The position numbers and the translations under genes are program-made. Shown here piece by piece: positions 14,256 to 22,103 of a stretch of 26,792 nt of DNA; the first letter of the stretch is position 1, and each line of letters starts with the position of its first letter. Location of the stretch: contig JANNRA010000072.1 of the NCBI GenBank assembly GCA_031401035.1, positions 1 through 26,792 on the forward strand, written 5' to 3'. A model generated the notes under the pieces. That model did not search any database. It worked only from the letters and a program-made list of their open reading frames with translations, and had not been told where the DNA came from. This DNA comes from JANNRA01 sp031401035. GTDB lineage: Bacteria > Desulfobacterota > Binatia > HRBIN30 > CADEER01.

Positions 14256-15068
14256 ATGGATGCATTCAAGGATCGCACGGCGGTGATCACCGGCGGCGCC
14301 GGCGGCATCGGCATGGCCCTGGCGCGCGCCTTCGCGGCGCGCGGCGCCAATCTGGTGCTGGCCGACCTCGACGCCCCGGCCCTGGTGCGCGCCGTCGCCG
14401 AACTCGAGGCCGGCGGCGCGCCGGTGCTCGGCGTGCCCACCGACGTCACCCAACTCGACAGCGTGCAGGCGCTGGCGGCGGCGGCGCGGACGCGTTTCGG
14501 CGGCGTCCACGTGGTCTGCAACAACGCCGGCGTCGCCACCTTCGGTGAGATCCATCGCGCCTCGCACCGCGACTGGGTCTACACGATGAACGTCAATTTC
14601 TGGGGCGTCGTGCACGGCATCGAGAGCTTCGTGCCGCTGTTGATCGAGCAGGGGCAGGGCGGCCACATCGTCAACACCGCCTCGATGGCCGGGCTGATCG
14701 GCATGCGCTGGCTGGGCATCTACTGCGCCTCCAAGTTCGCCGTCGTCGGGGCGACCGAAGCCCTGCACCGCGAGCTGGCGCCGCTCGGCATCGGCGTCAG
14801 CGTGCTGTGCCCGATGATCGTCGACACGGCGATCAACGAGAACACCGCGCGCATGCGGCCGCAGGCGCTGCGCAACGCCGAGGATCTGACGCCGCCGCCG
14901 GCGAGCGCCCTGGCCGGCGGCGTCATCGCCCCGCCCGAGGTGGCGCGCCGGGTGGTACGCGGCATCGAGCGCGGCGATCTCTACATCCTCACCCATCCGG
15001 AGCAACGCGAGATTCTGCGCCGTCGGGCCGCCAAGCTCGACGGCCTGTTCGAGGAGGAGGTCTGGTGA
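14256..15068 (+). CDS. Short-chain dehydrogenase/reductase (SDR)
   Basis: A 270-residue classical SDR: cofactor motif TGGAGGIG (about 12-19), NNAGVATFGE, catalytic Ser in NTASMAG, and the YCASK pair (Tyr and Lys). ADLD after the second strand suggests NAD specificity. I start at ATG 14256 (MDAFKDRTAVITGG); an upstream ATG at 14199 would add 19 unlikely residues. The C-terminal extension with RREILRRRAAKLDGLFEEEVW-like residues is typical of the larger SDR group that acts on long-chain or aromatic substrates. The stop codon overlaps the GTG start of the next SDR by 3 nt (GTGA), so the two are translationally coupled. Substrate not inferable. Confidence 0.9.
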   Translation: MDAFKDRTAVITGGAGGIGMALARAFAARGANLVLADLDAPALVRAVAELEAGGAPVLGVPTDVTQLDSVQALAAAARTRFGGVHVVCNNAGVATFGEIHRASHRDWVYTMNVNFWGVVHGIESFVPLLIEQGQGGHIVNTASMAGLIGMRWLGIYCASKFAVVGATEALHRELAPLGIGVSVLCPMIVDTAINENTARMRPQALRNAEDLTPPPASALAGGVIAPPEVARRVVRGIERGDLYILTHPEQREILRRRAAKLDGLFEEEVW

Positions 15069-15838
15069 AGAATCTGTTTTCCATTCAGGGCAAGGTGGCG
15101 TTGGTGACCGGCGGGTCGAGCGGCATCGGCCTGATGATCGCGCGCGGCTACGTCGAGAACGGCGCCAAGGTGTACATCGCGTCGCGCAAACGCGAGGTCT
15201 GCGACGCGGTGGCCGCCGAGCTGTCGAAGGTGGGGACCTGCATCGCGCTGCCGGGCAACCTCGCCGACGAGGCGGAGTGCGTCCGCATCGCCGCCGCCCT
15301 GGCGGCGCGCGAGCCGAAGCTGCACATCCTGGTCAACAACGCCGGCGCCAACTGGGGCGCGCCGATGGCCGAGTTTCCCGATTCGGCCTGGGACAAGGTG
15401 CTGGGGCTGAACGTCAAGGCGGTCTTCAACCTGACGCGCGCCTGCCTGCCGCAGCTCGAGGCGGCGGCAAGTGCCGCCGATCCGGCGCGGGTGATCAACA
15501 TCGGCTCGATCGACGGCTTGCGCGTGCCGATGCTCGACACCTACGCCTACGCCTCGAGCAAGGCCGCCGTGCACCACCTGACGCGCGTCCTGGCCATCCA
15601 TCTGGCGGCCAAGCACATCACCGTCAACGCCGTCGCGCCGGGCCCGTTCGAGAGCAAGATGATGGCAGTGACGCTGGAGCGCTTTCACGACGCCATCGTC
15701 TCGACCTGTCCGCTCGGCCGCATCGGCGAGCCGGAGGACATGGCCGGCATCGCCATCTACCTCGCGTCTCGCGCCGGCGCCTACCTGACCGGCACGGTGA
15801 TCCCGGTCGACGGCGGCATCACCGTGCGGCCGAGTTGA
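15065..15838 (+). CDS. SDR family oxidoreductase (FabG/RhlG-like)
   Basis: A 257-residue classical SDR. TGGSSGIG (about 14-21), a basic SRKREVCD after the second strand indicating NADPH preference, NNAGANWG, catalytic Ser in NIGSIDG, and YAYASSK with Tyr and Lys. The C terminus DMAGIAIYLASRAGAYLTGTVIPVDGG is the standard end of the family. I start at GTG 15065, which overlaps the previous stop; the longer upstream frame from 14807 is out of frame with the first SDR's own product and is a shadow. The pattern (SRKREVCDAVAAEL) is close to RhlG-like beta-ketoacyl reductases. It probably reduces or oxidises a 3-hydroxyacyl intermediate. Confidence 0.9.
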   Translation: MKNLFSIQGKVALVTGGSSGIGLMIARGYVENGAKVYIASRKREVCDAVAAELSKVGTCIALPGNLADEAECVRIAAALAAREPKLHILVNNAGANWGAPMAEFPDSAWDKVLGLNVKAVFNLTRACLPQLEAAASAADPARVINIGSIDGLRVPMLDTYAYASSKAAVHHLTRVLAIHLAAKHITVNAVAPGPFESKMMAVTLERFHDAIVSTCPLGRIGEPEDMAGIAIYLASRAGAYLTGTVIPVDGGITVRPS

Positions 15839-15840
15839 TG

Positions 15841-15896
15841 GCCGGCGCGGCGACCGCGGCGCCGTGTCGGCGGCGCTGCGGCGGTCGCCGGCCGGC
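15841..15896. terminator. Hairpin between convergent SDR and ferredoxin genes
   Basis: 10-bp arms at 15848-15857 and 15881-15890 (GGCGACCGC/GCGGTCGCC core), with further GC pairing outside. The position between convergent stop codons suggests a shared terminator; no T-tract. Confidence 0.45.
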
Positions 15897-15898
15897 GC

Positions 15899-16090
15899 TT
15901 ACTCCACCAGTGAGATCGCCTGGCGCGGGCAGCGGCGGACGGCTTCCTCGACCTTGGCGAGCAGCGAGGCGTCGGGGTGCTCCTGTTTGATCAGCAGCGT
16001 GTCGTCTTCCTGCAGCTCGAAGACCTCCGGGCACACCTTCATGCACACCGCGTTTGCTTCGCACAGATCCCAATCGACGATGACCTTCAT
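15899..16090 (-). CDS. Small ferredoxin, [3Fe-4S]-like
   Basis: A 63-residue electron carrier. MKVIVDWDLCEANAVC... has Cys10, Ala13, Cys16, Cys20 and, near the end, Cys54 in RRCPRQAI. The Cx2AxxC pattern, with Ala in place of the second Cys of a [4Fe-4S] motif, plus PEVFEL and CP..AI, is the usual signature of [3Fe-4S] ferredoxins that feed cytochrome P450s or other oxygenases. The extra Cys20 (KVCPEVF, where such proteins often have Ala) is unusual. ATG 16090 is preceded by GGAGG. No P450 or ferredoxin reductase gene is in the window, so its partner is elsewhere or is the LLM or an oxygenase outside. It is divergent from the enoyl-CoA hydratase. Confidence 0.85.
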   Translation of the reverse strand: MKVIVDWDLCEANAVCMKVCPEVFELQEDDTLLIKQEHPDASLLAKVEEAVRRCPRQAISLVE

Positions 16091-16302
16091 TCCGCCTCCG
16101 TTCAGTATCGGCTCGACGGCGGACTAAAGCACGAAGGTCCAGGCGCTCTCAAGACTACGGAGACCGAGACGATGGCGAAACGGCAGCGAGGCGGCGGCGA
16201 CGCGCGGGGCAGCAGTCGAAGGATGCCGTCGCCGGGGTGCGCGCGGCGGTTGGCCGCGCGGCGAGGCATCGCCGGGTCCGCGGCGCCGGGCGAGGACCTA
16301 CC

Positions 16303-17061
16303 GTGAGCGGGCTGCGCGTCGACAGCCGCGACGGTGGCGTGCGCCTGCTGACGCTCGATCGCCCGCCGGCCAACGCCATCGAGGAGACCATGCTGGGTGA
16401 GCTCAGTGCCGCGCTCGCGGCGGCGCGCGCCGACGACGCGGTGCGCGCCGTCGTGCTCACCGGTGCCGGCGCGTTCTTCAGCGGCGGCCTCGATCTCGGC
16501 GCGCCGCGCCGCGACCTGACGCAGGCGCGGCGCCTGAATGCGCTCTACCGCGATGCGCACGTGGCCCTGCTCGGCCTGCCGAAACCGACCGTCGCCATGG
16601 TCAATGGCCACGCCACCGCCGGCGGCCTGATCCTGGCGCTCGCCTGCGACTACCGCCTCGGGCGCGACGGCGATTACCGCCTCGGCCTGCCCGAGGTCGC
16701 CATCGGCGCCTCGTTGCCGCTGGTGGCGCACGAGATCGTCGCCCTGCGGCTGCCGCAGGCGCGCGTCAGCGAGCTGGTGCTCGGGGCGTCGCTGTATCCG
16801 GCCAGCCAGGCGACGCGCCTGGGTATCGTCGACGAATTGCTCGCCGACGACGCCTTCGAGGCGACCGTGCTGCGCCGCGCCGCCCGCCTCGGCGCCCATC
16901 CGCGCCAGGCCTACGCGCATGCCAAGGCCCGCATGGTCGATGCCGCCATCGCCCGCATCGACGCCGAGCGGCCGGCCGAGGCGGCGGCCGCGGCGGCGGT
17001 GTGGACCACGCCGGAGAGCCGCGCGGCGCGCCGGCGACAGCGCGAGAAGCTCGGGCTGTAG
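16303..17061 (+). CDS. Enoyl-CoA hydratase/isomerase family protein
   Basis: A 252-residue crotonase. Oxyanion half-motifs: TGAGAFFSGGLDLG (about 48-61) and VNGHATAGGLILALACDYRLG (about 98-118). Unlike the other crotonase here, the hydratase-type PE is present (LGLPEVAIGASLP), so one catalytic Glu is retained. The C-terminal part RLGIVDELLADD is canonical. I choose GTG 16303 (VSGLRVDSRDGG), with GAGGA upstream; the longer frame from 16237 adds Arg-rich residues unlike the family. It is divergent from the ferredoxin gene. Likely step: hydration or isomerisation of an enoyl-CoA in beta-oxidation. Confidence 0.87.
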   Translation: MSGLRVDSRDGGVRLLTLDRPPANAIEETMLGELSAALAAARADDAVRAVVLTGAGAFFSGGLDLGAPRRDLTQARRLNALYRDAHVALLGLPKPTVAMVNGHATAGGLILALACDYRLGRDGDYRLGLPEVAIGASLPLVAHEIVALRLPQARVSELVLGASLYPASQATRLGIVDELLADDAFEATVLRRAARLGAHPRQAYAHAKARMVDAAIARIDAERPAEAAAAAAVWTTPESRAARRRQREKLGL

Positions 17062-17166
17062 CGGCGGGCGGCCACGTTCGGAGCGCTCGTAACCCTCGGC
17101 TTTTCGTCGCCGTGCGCGGCCGATTATCTATTTGTTGGGGACGCCCCTGACTCGTAATCCTGACGC

Positions 17167-18132
17167 ATGGACGCAGCGACGAAAGCAGAGAACGACGGCG
17201 AGCACGACGAGCAGGCGGCGATCGGCGCCATCTGCGTCATGGCGGCGTTCGCAGACGGGGCGAAGTCGGAGGTTGAGCGCGCGCGCATCCGCGCCATCCT
17301 CGACGGTCTTGGCGGCGATGCCCTGGCCGGGGTCTACCAGCGGGTGCTGCTGCAGCAGACGACACTGGAGGCGGAGACGGCCAAGCTGCGCACGGCGGCG
17401 GCGCGCCAGCTCGCCTACGAGATGGCGGTATGCGTGTGTGACGCCGACGGCGAGTCGGTTGCGGCCGAACGCGCCTTCCTGGAGCGGTTGCGCGTCAGTC
17501 TCCGCCTCGATGGCGACGCCGCCGTGGCGGTGCGTGTCGCGGCCGATGCCATGGTGACGGCTGGCGGCGATCCGCCGCCGACGCTGGCGCCGTCCGCACC
17601 GGCCGTTGCCAGCACGTCGGGCGAGGGTGCGGAGGGGATGATTCGCAACTACGCCGTGCTCACCGGCGGCCTCGAGCTGCTGCCGCAGTCGATGGCCAGC
17701 CTGGCGATCATCCCCCTGCAGATGAAGATGGTCTACCGCATCGGCGCGCAGCATGGCGCCCAGCTCGACCGTGCGCAGGTCACCGAGCTCCTCGGCGCGC
17801 TGGGCTTCGGCCTGACCGGGCAGGTGATCGAAGGCTTCGCCCGCAAGCTGCTCGGCGGCCTGCTGCGCAAGGCGGGCGGCAAGATGGCGGGCCAAGTCGG
17901 GGCGACCGCCGTCGGCGCCGCCGGCACCTTCGCCACCACCTATGCCATCGGGCAGGTGGCGCAGGCGTACTACGGCGGCGGCCGGCGCCTCGACGGCGGC
18001 GCGCTCAAGCAGCTGTTCGCCGAGAAGTCGGGCGAGGCGCGGGGGCTCTACCAGCAGTATCGCGGCGAGATCGAGTCGCGCTCGCGCTCGATCAACCTGC
18101 AGGAGCTGCTGCCGATGATCCGCGGCGCCTGA
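17167..18132 (+). CDS. TerB-like and DUF697 domain protein
   Basis: The 321-residue protein has two parts. Residues about 15-120 (GAICVMAAFADGAKSEVERARIR..., AYEMAVCVCDADGESVAAERAFLERL) show the TerB helical pattern with paired acidic turns (ADG, DADGE), as in tellurite-resistance and stress-sensing proteins that bind metal at the membrane. After a Pro-rich linker (about 137-155), residues about 160-275 (VLTGGLELLPQSMASLAIIPLQMKMVYRIG..., LGFGLTGQVIEGFARKL, GATAVGAAGTFATTYAIGQVAQAYY) match DUF697, a hydrophobic, GTPase-associated domain. The pairing suggests a membrane-associated stress or trafficking module. It has no ribosome site that I can see before ATG 17167 and no partner GTPase nearby. 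Function unknown. Confidence 0.7.
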   Translation: MDAATKAENDGEHDEQAAIGAICVMAAFADGAKSEVERARIRAILDGLGGDALAGVYQRVLLQQTTLEAETAKLRTAAARQLAYEMAVCVCDADGESVAAERAFLERLRVSLRLDGDAAVAVRVAADAMVTAGGDPPPTLAPSAPAVASTSGEGAEGMIRNYAVLTGGLELLPQSMASLAIIPLQMKMVYRIGAQHGAQLDRAQVTELLGALGFGLTGQVIEGFARKLLGGLLRKAGGKMAGQVGATAVGAAGTFATTYAIGQVAQAYYGGGRRLDGGALKQLFAEKSGEARGLYQQYRGEIESRSRSINLQELLPMIRGA

Positions 18133-18165
18133 GGGGCGACGTCGCGACGTTCGGGCTCTCGCCCC
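18133..18165 (+). terminator. Possible terminator after the TerB-DUF697 gene
   Basis: GGGGCGA (18133-18139) and TCGCCCC (18159-18165) can pair across a 19-nt loop immediately after the stop codon. No T-tract; weak. Confidence 0.25.
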
Positions 18166-18220
18166 CGACCGTGCTGGGTGCGGCTGTCCAAGCGGAGCCG
18201 AGTCGGGTAGGGCACGCGAC

Positions 18221-19048
18221 ATGGGACGACTCGACGGCAAGGTAGCGGTCATCACCGGGGCGGCAAGCGGCATCGGCGCGGCGACGGCAAAGCGCTTCGC
18301 GGCCGAAGGAGCGGCGGTGGTGGTGGGTGATCTGAACGAGGCGGGCGGACGCGCGGTGGTCGAGGCATGCCTCCAGGCGGGCGGGCGCGCCGCCTTCCAG
18401 CCGGTCGACGTCAGCCGCGAGGCGGACGTCGCGGCGTTGCTACGGCGCGCTGTCGACGACTACGGGCGCCTCGACGTGCTCTTCAACAACGCCGGCCTCG
18501 GCGGCGCCATCGGGCCACTGGAATCGGTCAGCGTCGACGATTGGGACCGCACCCAGGCGGTGCTGCTGCGCGGTGTCTTTCTCGGCATCAAGCACGCCAT
18601 CGTGCCGATGCGCGCCGTCGGCGGCGGCTCGATCATCTCCACCGCCTCGATCGCCGGCATCCGGGCCGGCGCCGGACCGCACGCGTACAGCGCGGCGAAG
18701 GCGGCCGTGATCAACCTGACCCGCACGGCGGCGGTGGAGTTGGCCAAGGACTCGATCCGCGTCAACTGCATCTGCCCGGGCGGCATTCACACGCCGCTGC
18801 TGAGCTCGCGCTTTCCCGGCGGCGCCGAGGGCCTGACGCCGCTGCTGGCGATGCTGCAGCCGCTGCCGCGCGCCGGCTCCCCAGAGGACATCGCCGCCAT
18901 GGCGCTGTTCCTCGCCAGCGACGAGGCGGGGTTCGTCACCGGTGCGTCGATGGTCGTCGACGGCGGTTTCACCGCCGGTGGCAGCATGCTGCCGACCATG
19001 CCGCCGCCGCCGGCGGAGTACGCCGGTCCGTCGTTCGAGACGCCGTAG
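18221..19048 (+). CDS. SDR family oxidoreductase
   Basis: A 275-residue classical SDR: TGAASGIG (about 12-19), GDLNEAGG with Asp after strand 2 pointing to NAD, NNAGLGGAIG, catalytic Ser in STASIAG, and YSAAK. C-terminal ASDEAGFVTGASMVVDGG is the usual end, followed by a Pro-rich tail MLPTMPPPPAEYAG. The latter and IGPLESVSVDDWDRT resemble alicyclic and steroid-type dehydrogenases of actinobacteria. AGGG lies upstream of ATG 18221. It converges on the VOC gene with a 9-nt gap. Likely acts on a hydroxy group of an alicyclic or terpenoid compound; substrate not proven. Confidence 0.9.
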   Translation: MGRLDGKVAVITGAASGIGAATAKRFAAEGAAVVVGDLNEAGGRAVVEACLQAGGRAAFQPVDVSREADVAALLRRAVDDYGRLDVLFNNAGLGGAIGPLESVSVDDWDRTQAVLLRGVFLGIKHAIVPMRAVGGGSIISTASIAGIRAGAGPHAYSAAKAAVINLTRTAAVELAKDSIRVNCICPGGIHTPLLSSRFPGGAEGLTPLLAMLQPLPRAGSPEDIAAMALFLASDEAGFVTGASMVVDGGFTAGGSMLPTMPPPPAEYAGPSFETP

Positions 19049-19057
19049 CGCCGGCGC

Positions 19058-19573
19058 TCAGTGCACGGCCATGCGCTGGCCGTGCGCGGCGGTCCATTCG
19101 CCGACCATGTGGGCGGCGTCGGCGGCGTCGGTGGCGGTCAGCGCGCGGGCCTGGAAGGTCAGTTCGAGCAGGACGTCGTTGGGATCCGGGAAATAGATCG
19201 AGAACCAGACGCCGTCGTGGTCGACCACCGGCGACACCGCGACGCCGTGATCGAGCAGGCGTTGACGCCAGGCCATCAGCGCCTCGTGCGACTCGACACT
19301 CATCGCGAAGTGGCGCGCCCAGGTCGGCAGGTGATCCTTCGGCGGCTTCGCCATGCCCTCGATGTCGAAGAAGGCGATCACCTCGCCGCTGCCCATGGCG
19401 AAGAACGTGTGCAGGCTGGCGCGCTCCTGCCGTGCCTCGGGATCGTAGGCGCCGCGCACCGCTGCCACCAGGGAGAAACCCATGACCTCGGTGTAGAAGC
19501 GATACGTCGCTCCGGTGTCCTGCGTCACGTAGGCGACATGGTTCAATCGGCTGGCGATCTTGAGCTCGCTCAT
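19058..19573 (-). CDS. VOC superfamily protein (glyoxalase/extradiol dioxygenase fold)
   Basis: The 171-residue product has two beta-alpha-beta-beta-beta modules of the vicinal-oxygen-chelate fold. Metal-ligand candidates are His12 (LNHVAYVT), His88 (ARHFAMSV) and Glu137 (DVLLELTF), in the expected spacing. The segment DGVWFSIYFPDPNDVLLELTFQAR is the typical second-module end. Such proteins act as dioxygenases, isomerases or thiol transferases; the three-ligand pattern fits a metal enzyme. AGGAG precedes ATG 19573. It is convergent with the SDR at 18221 and divergent from the glycosyltransferase-like gene. Substrate unknown. Confidence 0.85.
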   Translation of the reverse strand: MSELKIASRLNHVAYVTQDTGATYRFYTEVMGFSLVAAVRGAYDPEARQERASLHTFFAMGSGEVIAFFDIEGMAKPPKDHLPTWARHFAMSVESHEALMAWRQRLLDHGVAVSPVVDHDGVWFSIYFPDPNDVLLELTFQARALTATDAADAAHMVGEWTAAHGQRMAVH

Positions 19574-19713
19574 CTGTTCTCCTGGCTGCGGCCCGGTAGC
19601 ATAGTGGGGCCCCGCCGGCGCGACAACCGGTGGCGGGCTGACGGGCGGCGTGTCGGCGTCGACCGGCGGCTGGCCCGTTGCCGCGCGGCGGCGGGCGTGC
19701 CAAGCGCGCGGTC

Positions 19714-20790
19714 ATGGTCGACGTGGTGGCGTACGTATCGGGGCACGGCTTCGGGCACGCGGCGCGGGTGTGCGAGGTGCTGCGGACTCTGCGGGCGCGG
19801 CGGCCGGGGACGGCGGTGGCGGTTCGCTCGCCCTTGGCGCGCTGGTTCTTCGCGTTCAATCTCGGTGACGACGTGGCGCATGCGCCGTGCATGCTCGACG
19901 TCGGCGTCGTCCAGGCCGACAGCCTGTCGCTCGACCTGGCGGCGACCGAGGACGCCTACGCGCTGATCGAGGCCGGGCGCGCGGCGCGCATCGCCGCCGA
20001 GGTCGCGGCGCTGGCGCCGCTGCGGCCGCGCCTGATCCTCGCCGACATCCCGGCATTGGCCTTCGACGTCGCCGACGCCCTCGGCGTTCCCGGCGTGGCG
20101 ATGACGAACTTCTCCTGGGACTGGATCTACGCGGACTATGTCGGCGCGCGCCCGGGCTTCGCGCCACTGGTGGCGGCCCTGCGCCGCTCCTACGGCCGCG
20201 CCGCGTTGCTGCTGCGCCTGCCGCTGCACGGCGACCTCGCTGCCTTCCCGCGCATCCGCGATGTGCCGCTGGTGGCGCGGCGCGCGGCGCTCGGCCGCCG
20301 CGCGGTGCGCGAACGGCTCGGGCTGCCGAGCGACGACCGCGTCGTGCTGCTCTCCTTTGGCGGCCTCGGCCTCAGCCTGCCGGCGGTGCCGCGTCTGGCG
20401 GGCGTCACCATCGTCGCCACCGGTGCCGCGCCAGCCGGCTGCCGCGCCGTGTCGCACGCGGCGTTGACCGCGGCCGGTGTGCGCTACGAGGACCTGGTCG
20501 GCGCCAGCGACGCGGTGCTGACCAAGCCCGGCTACGGCATCGTCGCCGAGTGCATCGCCAATCGCACGCCGATCGTCTACGCGCCGCGCGGTCAGTTTGC
20601 CGAGTACGACTGCCTGGTCGCCGGCATCGCGGCGCACCTGGCGCACGCGCGCATCGCTGCCGACGACCTGCGCGCCGGCCGCTGGGCGGCGGCGCTGGAG
20701 CAAGCGTGGGCGCAGCCGATGCCCCCGTCGACGCTGGGCGTTAATGGTGCGGAGGTGGTGGCGGAGGCGCTGGCCACCTACCTGCGCTGA
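19714..20790 (+). CDS. Glycosyltransferase-like protein (GT-B type)
   Basis: A 358-residue protein beginning MVDVVAYVSGHGFGHAARV, where a Gly/His-rich loop after the first strand is typical of GT-B enzymes such as MurG relatives and of the N-terminal domain of plant L-arabinokinase. The C-terminal half has VVLLSFGGLGLSL, then VRYEDLVGASDAVLTKPGYGIVAECIANRTPIVYAPRGQFAEYD, a canonical nucleotide-sugar site (the Lys-Pro-Gly-Tyr-Gly loop and the Glu). I use the ATG at 19714; an upstream frame to 19678 adds 12 Arg-rich residues. No signal peptide or membrane helix. Sugar donor and acceptor are not predictable. Its neighbours are lipid genes, so a glycolipid role is conceivable. Confidence 0.75.
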   Translation: MVDVVAYVSGHGFGHAARVCEVLRTLRARRPGTAVAVRSPLARWFFAFNLGDDVAHAPCMLDVGVVQADSLSLDLAATEDAYALIEAGRAARIAAEVAALAPLRPRLILADIPALAFDVADALGVPGVAMTNFSWDWIYADYVGARPGFAPLVAALRRSYGRAALLLRLPLHGDLAAFPRIRDVPLVARRAALGRRAVRERLGLPSDDRVVLLSFGGLGLSLPAVPRLAGVTIVATGAAPAGCRAVSHAALTAAGVRYEDLVGASDAVLTKPGYGIVAECIANRTPIVYAPRGQFAEYDCLVAGIAAHLAHARIAADDLRAGRWAAALEQAWAQPMPPSTLGVNGAEVVAEALATYLR

Positions 20791-20802
20791 TCACGGTGTC
20801 TC

Positions 20803-20816
20803 GTGGAGGGCGCCGC
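20803..20816. repeat. Short fragment of the GGAGGGCGCC repeat
   Basis: The 14 bases GTGGAGGGCGCCGC match the outer end of the palindrome at 24411-24495. It lies between the convergent glycosyltransferase-like and CaiB-family genes. Confidence 0.5.
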
Positions 20817-20817
20817 T

Positions 20818-21942
20818 TCAGACGACGCCGCTGGTGCGCAGGCGTTCGATGGCGGCGGCGTCGAGGCCGAGGCTGGCGAGGACGGTGGCGGTATCCTGGC
20901 CGAACAGCGGCGGGGGCGTGCGCAGCGACGCCGGCGTCTCGGAGAGTTTGATCGGGCTGCCGAGCGTCGTCTGGCCGTCCGGACCGGTGGTGACCATGCC
21001 GCGGTGGCGCAGCTGCGGATCGGCGAGCATGTCCTCGACGCTGTTCACTGGGCCGACGCAGATGTCCTGGCTGCCCAGCGCCTGCATCCATTCCGCCAGC
21101 GTGCGGGCGCGGAAAGCGGCGCGAAACTCGGCCTGCATGGTTTCGCGCAGCGGCCCATCGCTCCACTGCTGCTCGAGGTAACGCTCGAGCCCCAGCGCGC
21201 GGCACAGCGTTGCCCAGAAGTGCGGCTCGTAGGCGCCGATGGTGAGGTACCGGCCGTCGCGTGTCTCGTAGACCGCATAACACGGGTGGCGGCCGGTGAG
21301 CTGCGTGCGGCCGCGGCGCGGGTCCTGGCCGAGCTGGTGCAGGAGCAGCGGATAGACCGTCCACATCGCCGCGCCGTCGAGCATGGCGATATCGACCAGT
21401 TGACCGCGCCCCGTCTGCTGGCGGGCGATGACGGCGGCGAGGATGCCGATCACCGCCATCAGGGCGCCGCCGCCAATGTCGGCGATCTGCACGCCGGGGA
21501 TCACCGGCGGACCGTCGGCGGTGCCGATGTGGTCGAGCACGCCGGCGATGCCGAGGTAGTTCACGTCGTGCCCGACGCGATCGCGGTACGGCCCGTCCTG
21601 CCCGTAGCCGGAGATGGCGCAGTAGATCAGGCGCGGGTTGCGCGCCGCCAGCCTCGCGTAGTCGATGCCGAGGCGCCCCGCGACGCCGGGTCGGAAGCCC
21701 TCGAGGAGCACGTCGGCCTCGTCCACCAGGCGCAGCAGGATGTCGCGTCCCTCAACCGTCTTGAGGTTCAGCGTCATGCTGCGCTTGTTGCGGCCGAGGA
21801 AGGGAAGCCCGATGCCGAACGGATCGCTCGGGCTGGCGAGGACGAGCACGTCCATGCCGAGGTCGCCGAGGACCGTCGAGCAGAAGGGCCCGGGCAACTG
21901 GCGCGACAGATCGAGCAGCTTCAGTCCCTGCAGTGGCGTCAT
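20818..21942 (-). CDS. CaiB/BaiF family, likely alpha-methylacyl-CoA racemase
   Basis: A 374-residue class III CoA-transferase-fold enzyme. The blocks KLLDLSRQLPGPFCSTVLGDLGMDVLVL, GRNKRSMTLNLK, LLEGFRPG and YCAISGYGQDGPYRDRVGHDVNYLG are typical. The residues used by the racemase MCR are all there at nearly the same numbers: His125 (GHDVNYL), Asp155 (IADIGGGAL) and Glu239 (GAYEPHFW). This supports an AMACR-type racemase, which inverts the 2-methyl centre of branched acyl-CoA, rather than a CoA transferase. It is divergent, across repeat copy D and an operator, from the SDR and CoA ligase genes. It points to breakdown of methyl-branched, sterol-side-chain or isoprenoid acids. Confidence 0.83.
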   Translation of the reverse strand: MTPLQGLKLLDLSRQLPGPFCSTVLGDLGMDVLVLASPSDPFGIGLPFLGRNKRSMTLNLKTVEGRDILLRLVDEADVLLEGFRPGVAGRLGIDYARLAARNPRLIYCAISGYGQDGPYRDRVGHDVNYLGIAGVLDHIGTADGPPVIPGVQIADIGGGALMAVIGILAAVIARQQTGRGQLVDIAMLDGAAMWTVYPLLLHQLGQDPRRGRTQLTGRHPCYAVYETRDGRYLTIGAYEPHFWATLCRALGLERYLEQQWSDGPLRETMQAEFRAAFRARTLAEWMQALGSQDICVGPVNSVEDMLADPQLRHRGMVTTGPDGQTTLGSPIKLSETPASLRTPPPLFGQDTATVLASLGLDAAAIERLRTSGVV

Positions 21943-21964
21943 GCGGGTTCGCTATCAGGCCTAT

Positions 21965-22044
21965 TTCACACGGAGCAACGGAGAAACGGAGCCAGAGGGG
22001 GCAGGCGATCTGTCGCTCTCCGTTGCTCCGTTGCTCCGTGTGAA
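21965..22044. repeat. 8-nt-period inverted repeat, copy D
   Basis: Arms 21965-21991 and 22018-22044 are 27-nt reverse complements with one mismatch, built of three ACGGAGNN/CTCCGTNN units. It lies in the divergent gap between the racemase and SDR genes, next to operator site 2. Confidence 0.9.
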
Positions 22045-22055
22045 TTCATTCCTGA

Positions 22056-22069
22056 CAAACGGTTGTTTG
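22056..22069. promoter_or_regulatory. PsrA-type operator, site 2 (CAAACG-GT-TGTTTG)
   Basis: One arm differs by a single inner base from a perfect palindrome. It lies 34 nt upstream of the SDR start at 22104 (22 nt from 22092) in the divergent gap. Confidence 0.55.
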
Positions 22070-22103
22070 AGTTTTTGGTGCTTCCTTCTCTATGGTGCCG
22101 CGC

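Noticed and set aside
16171..16306. Small Arg-rich reading frame beginning MAKRQRGGGDARG before the enoyl-CoA hydratase
   Set aside because: It overlaps the GTG start by the GTGA pattern, which invites a coupled leader peptide, but composition is just GC drift and no ribosome site precedes it.
17062..17166. Possible promoter before the TerB-DUF697 gene (TATCTA-like box)
   Set aside because: A -10-like element is present but no matching -35 with proper spacing.
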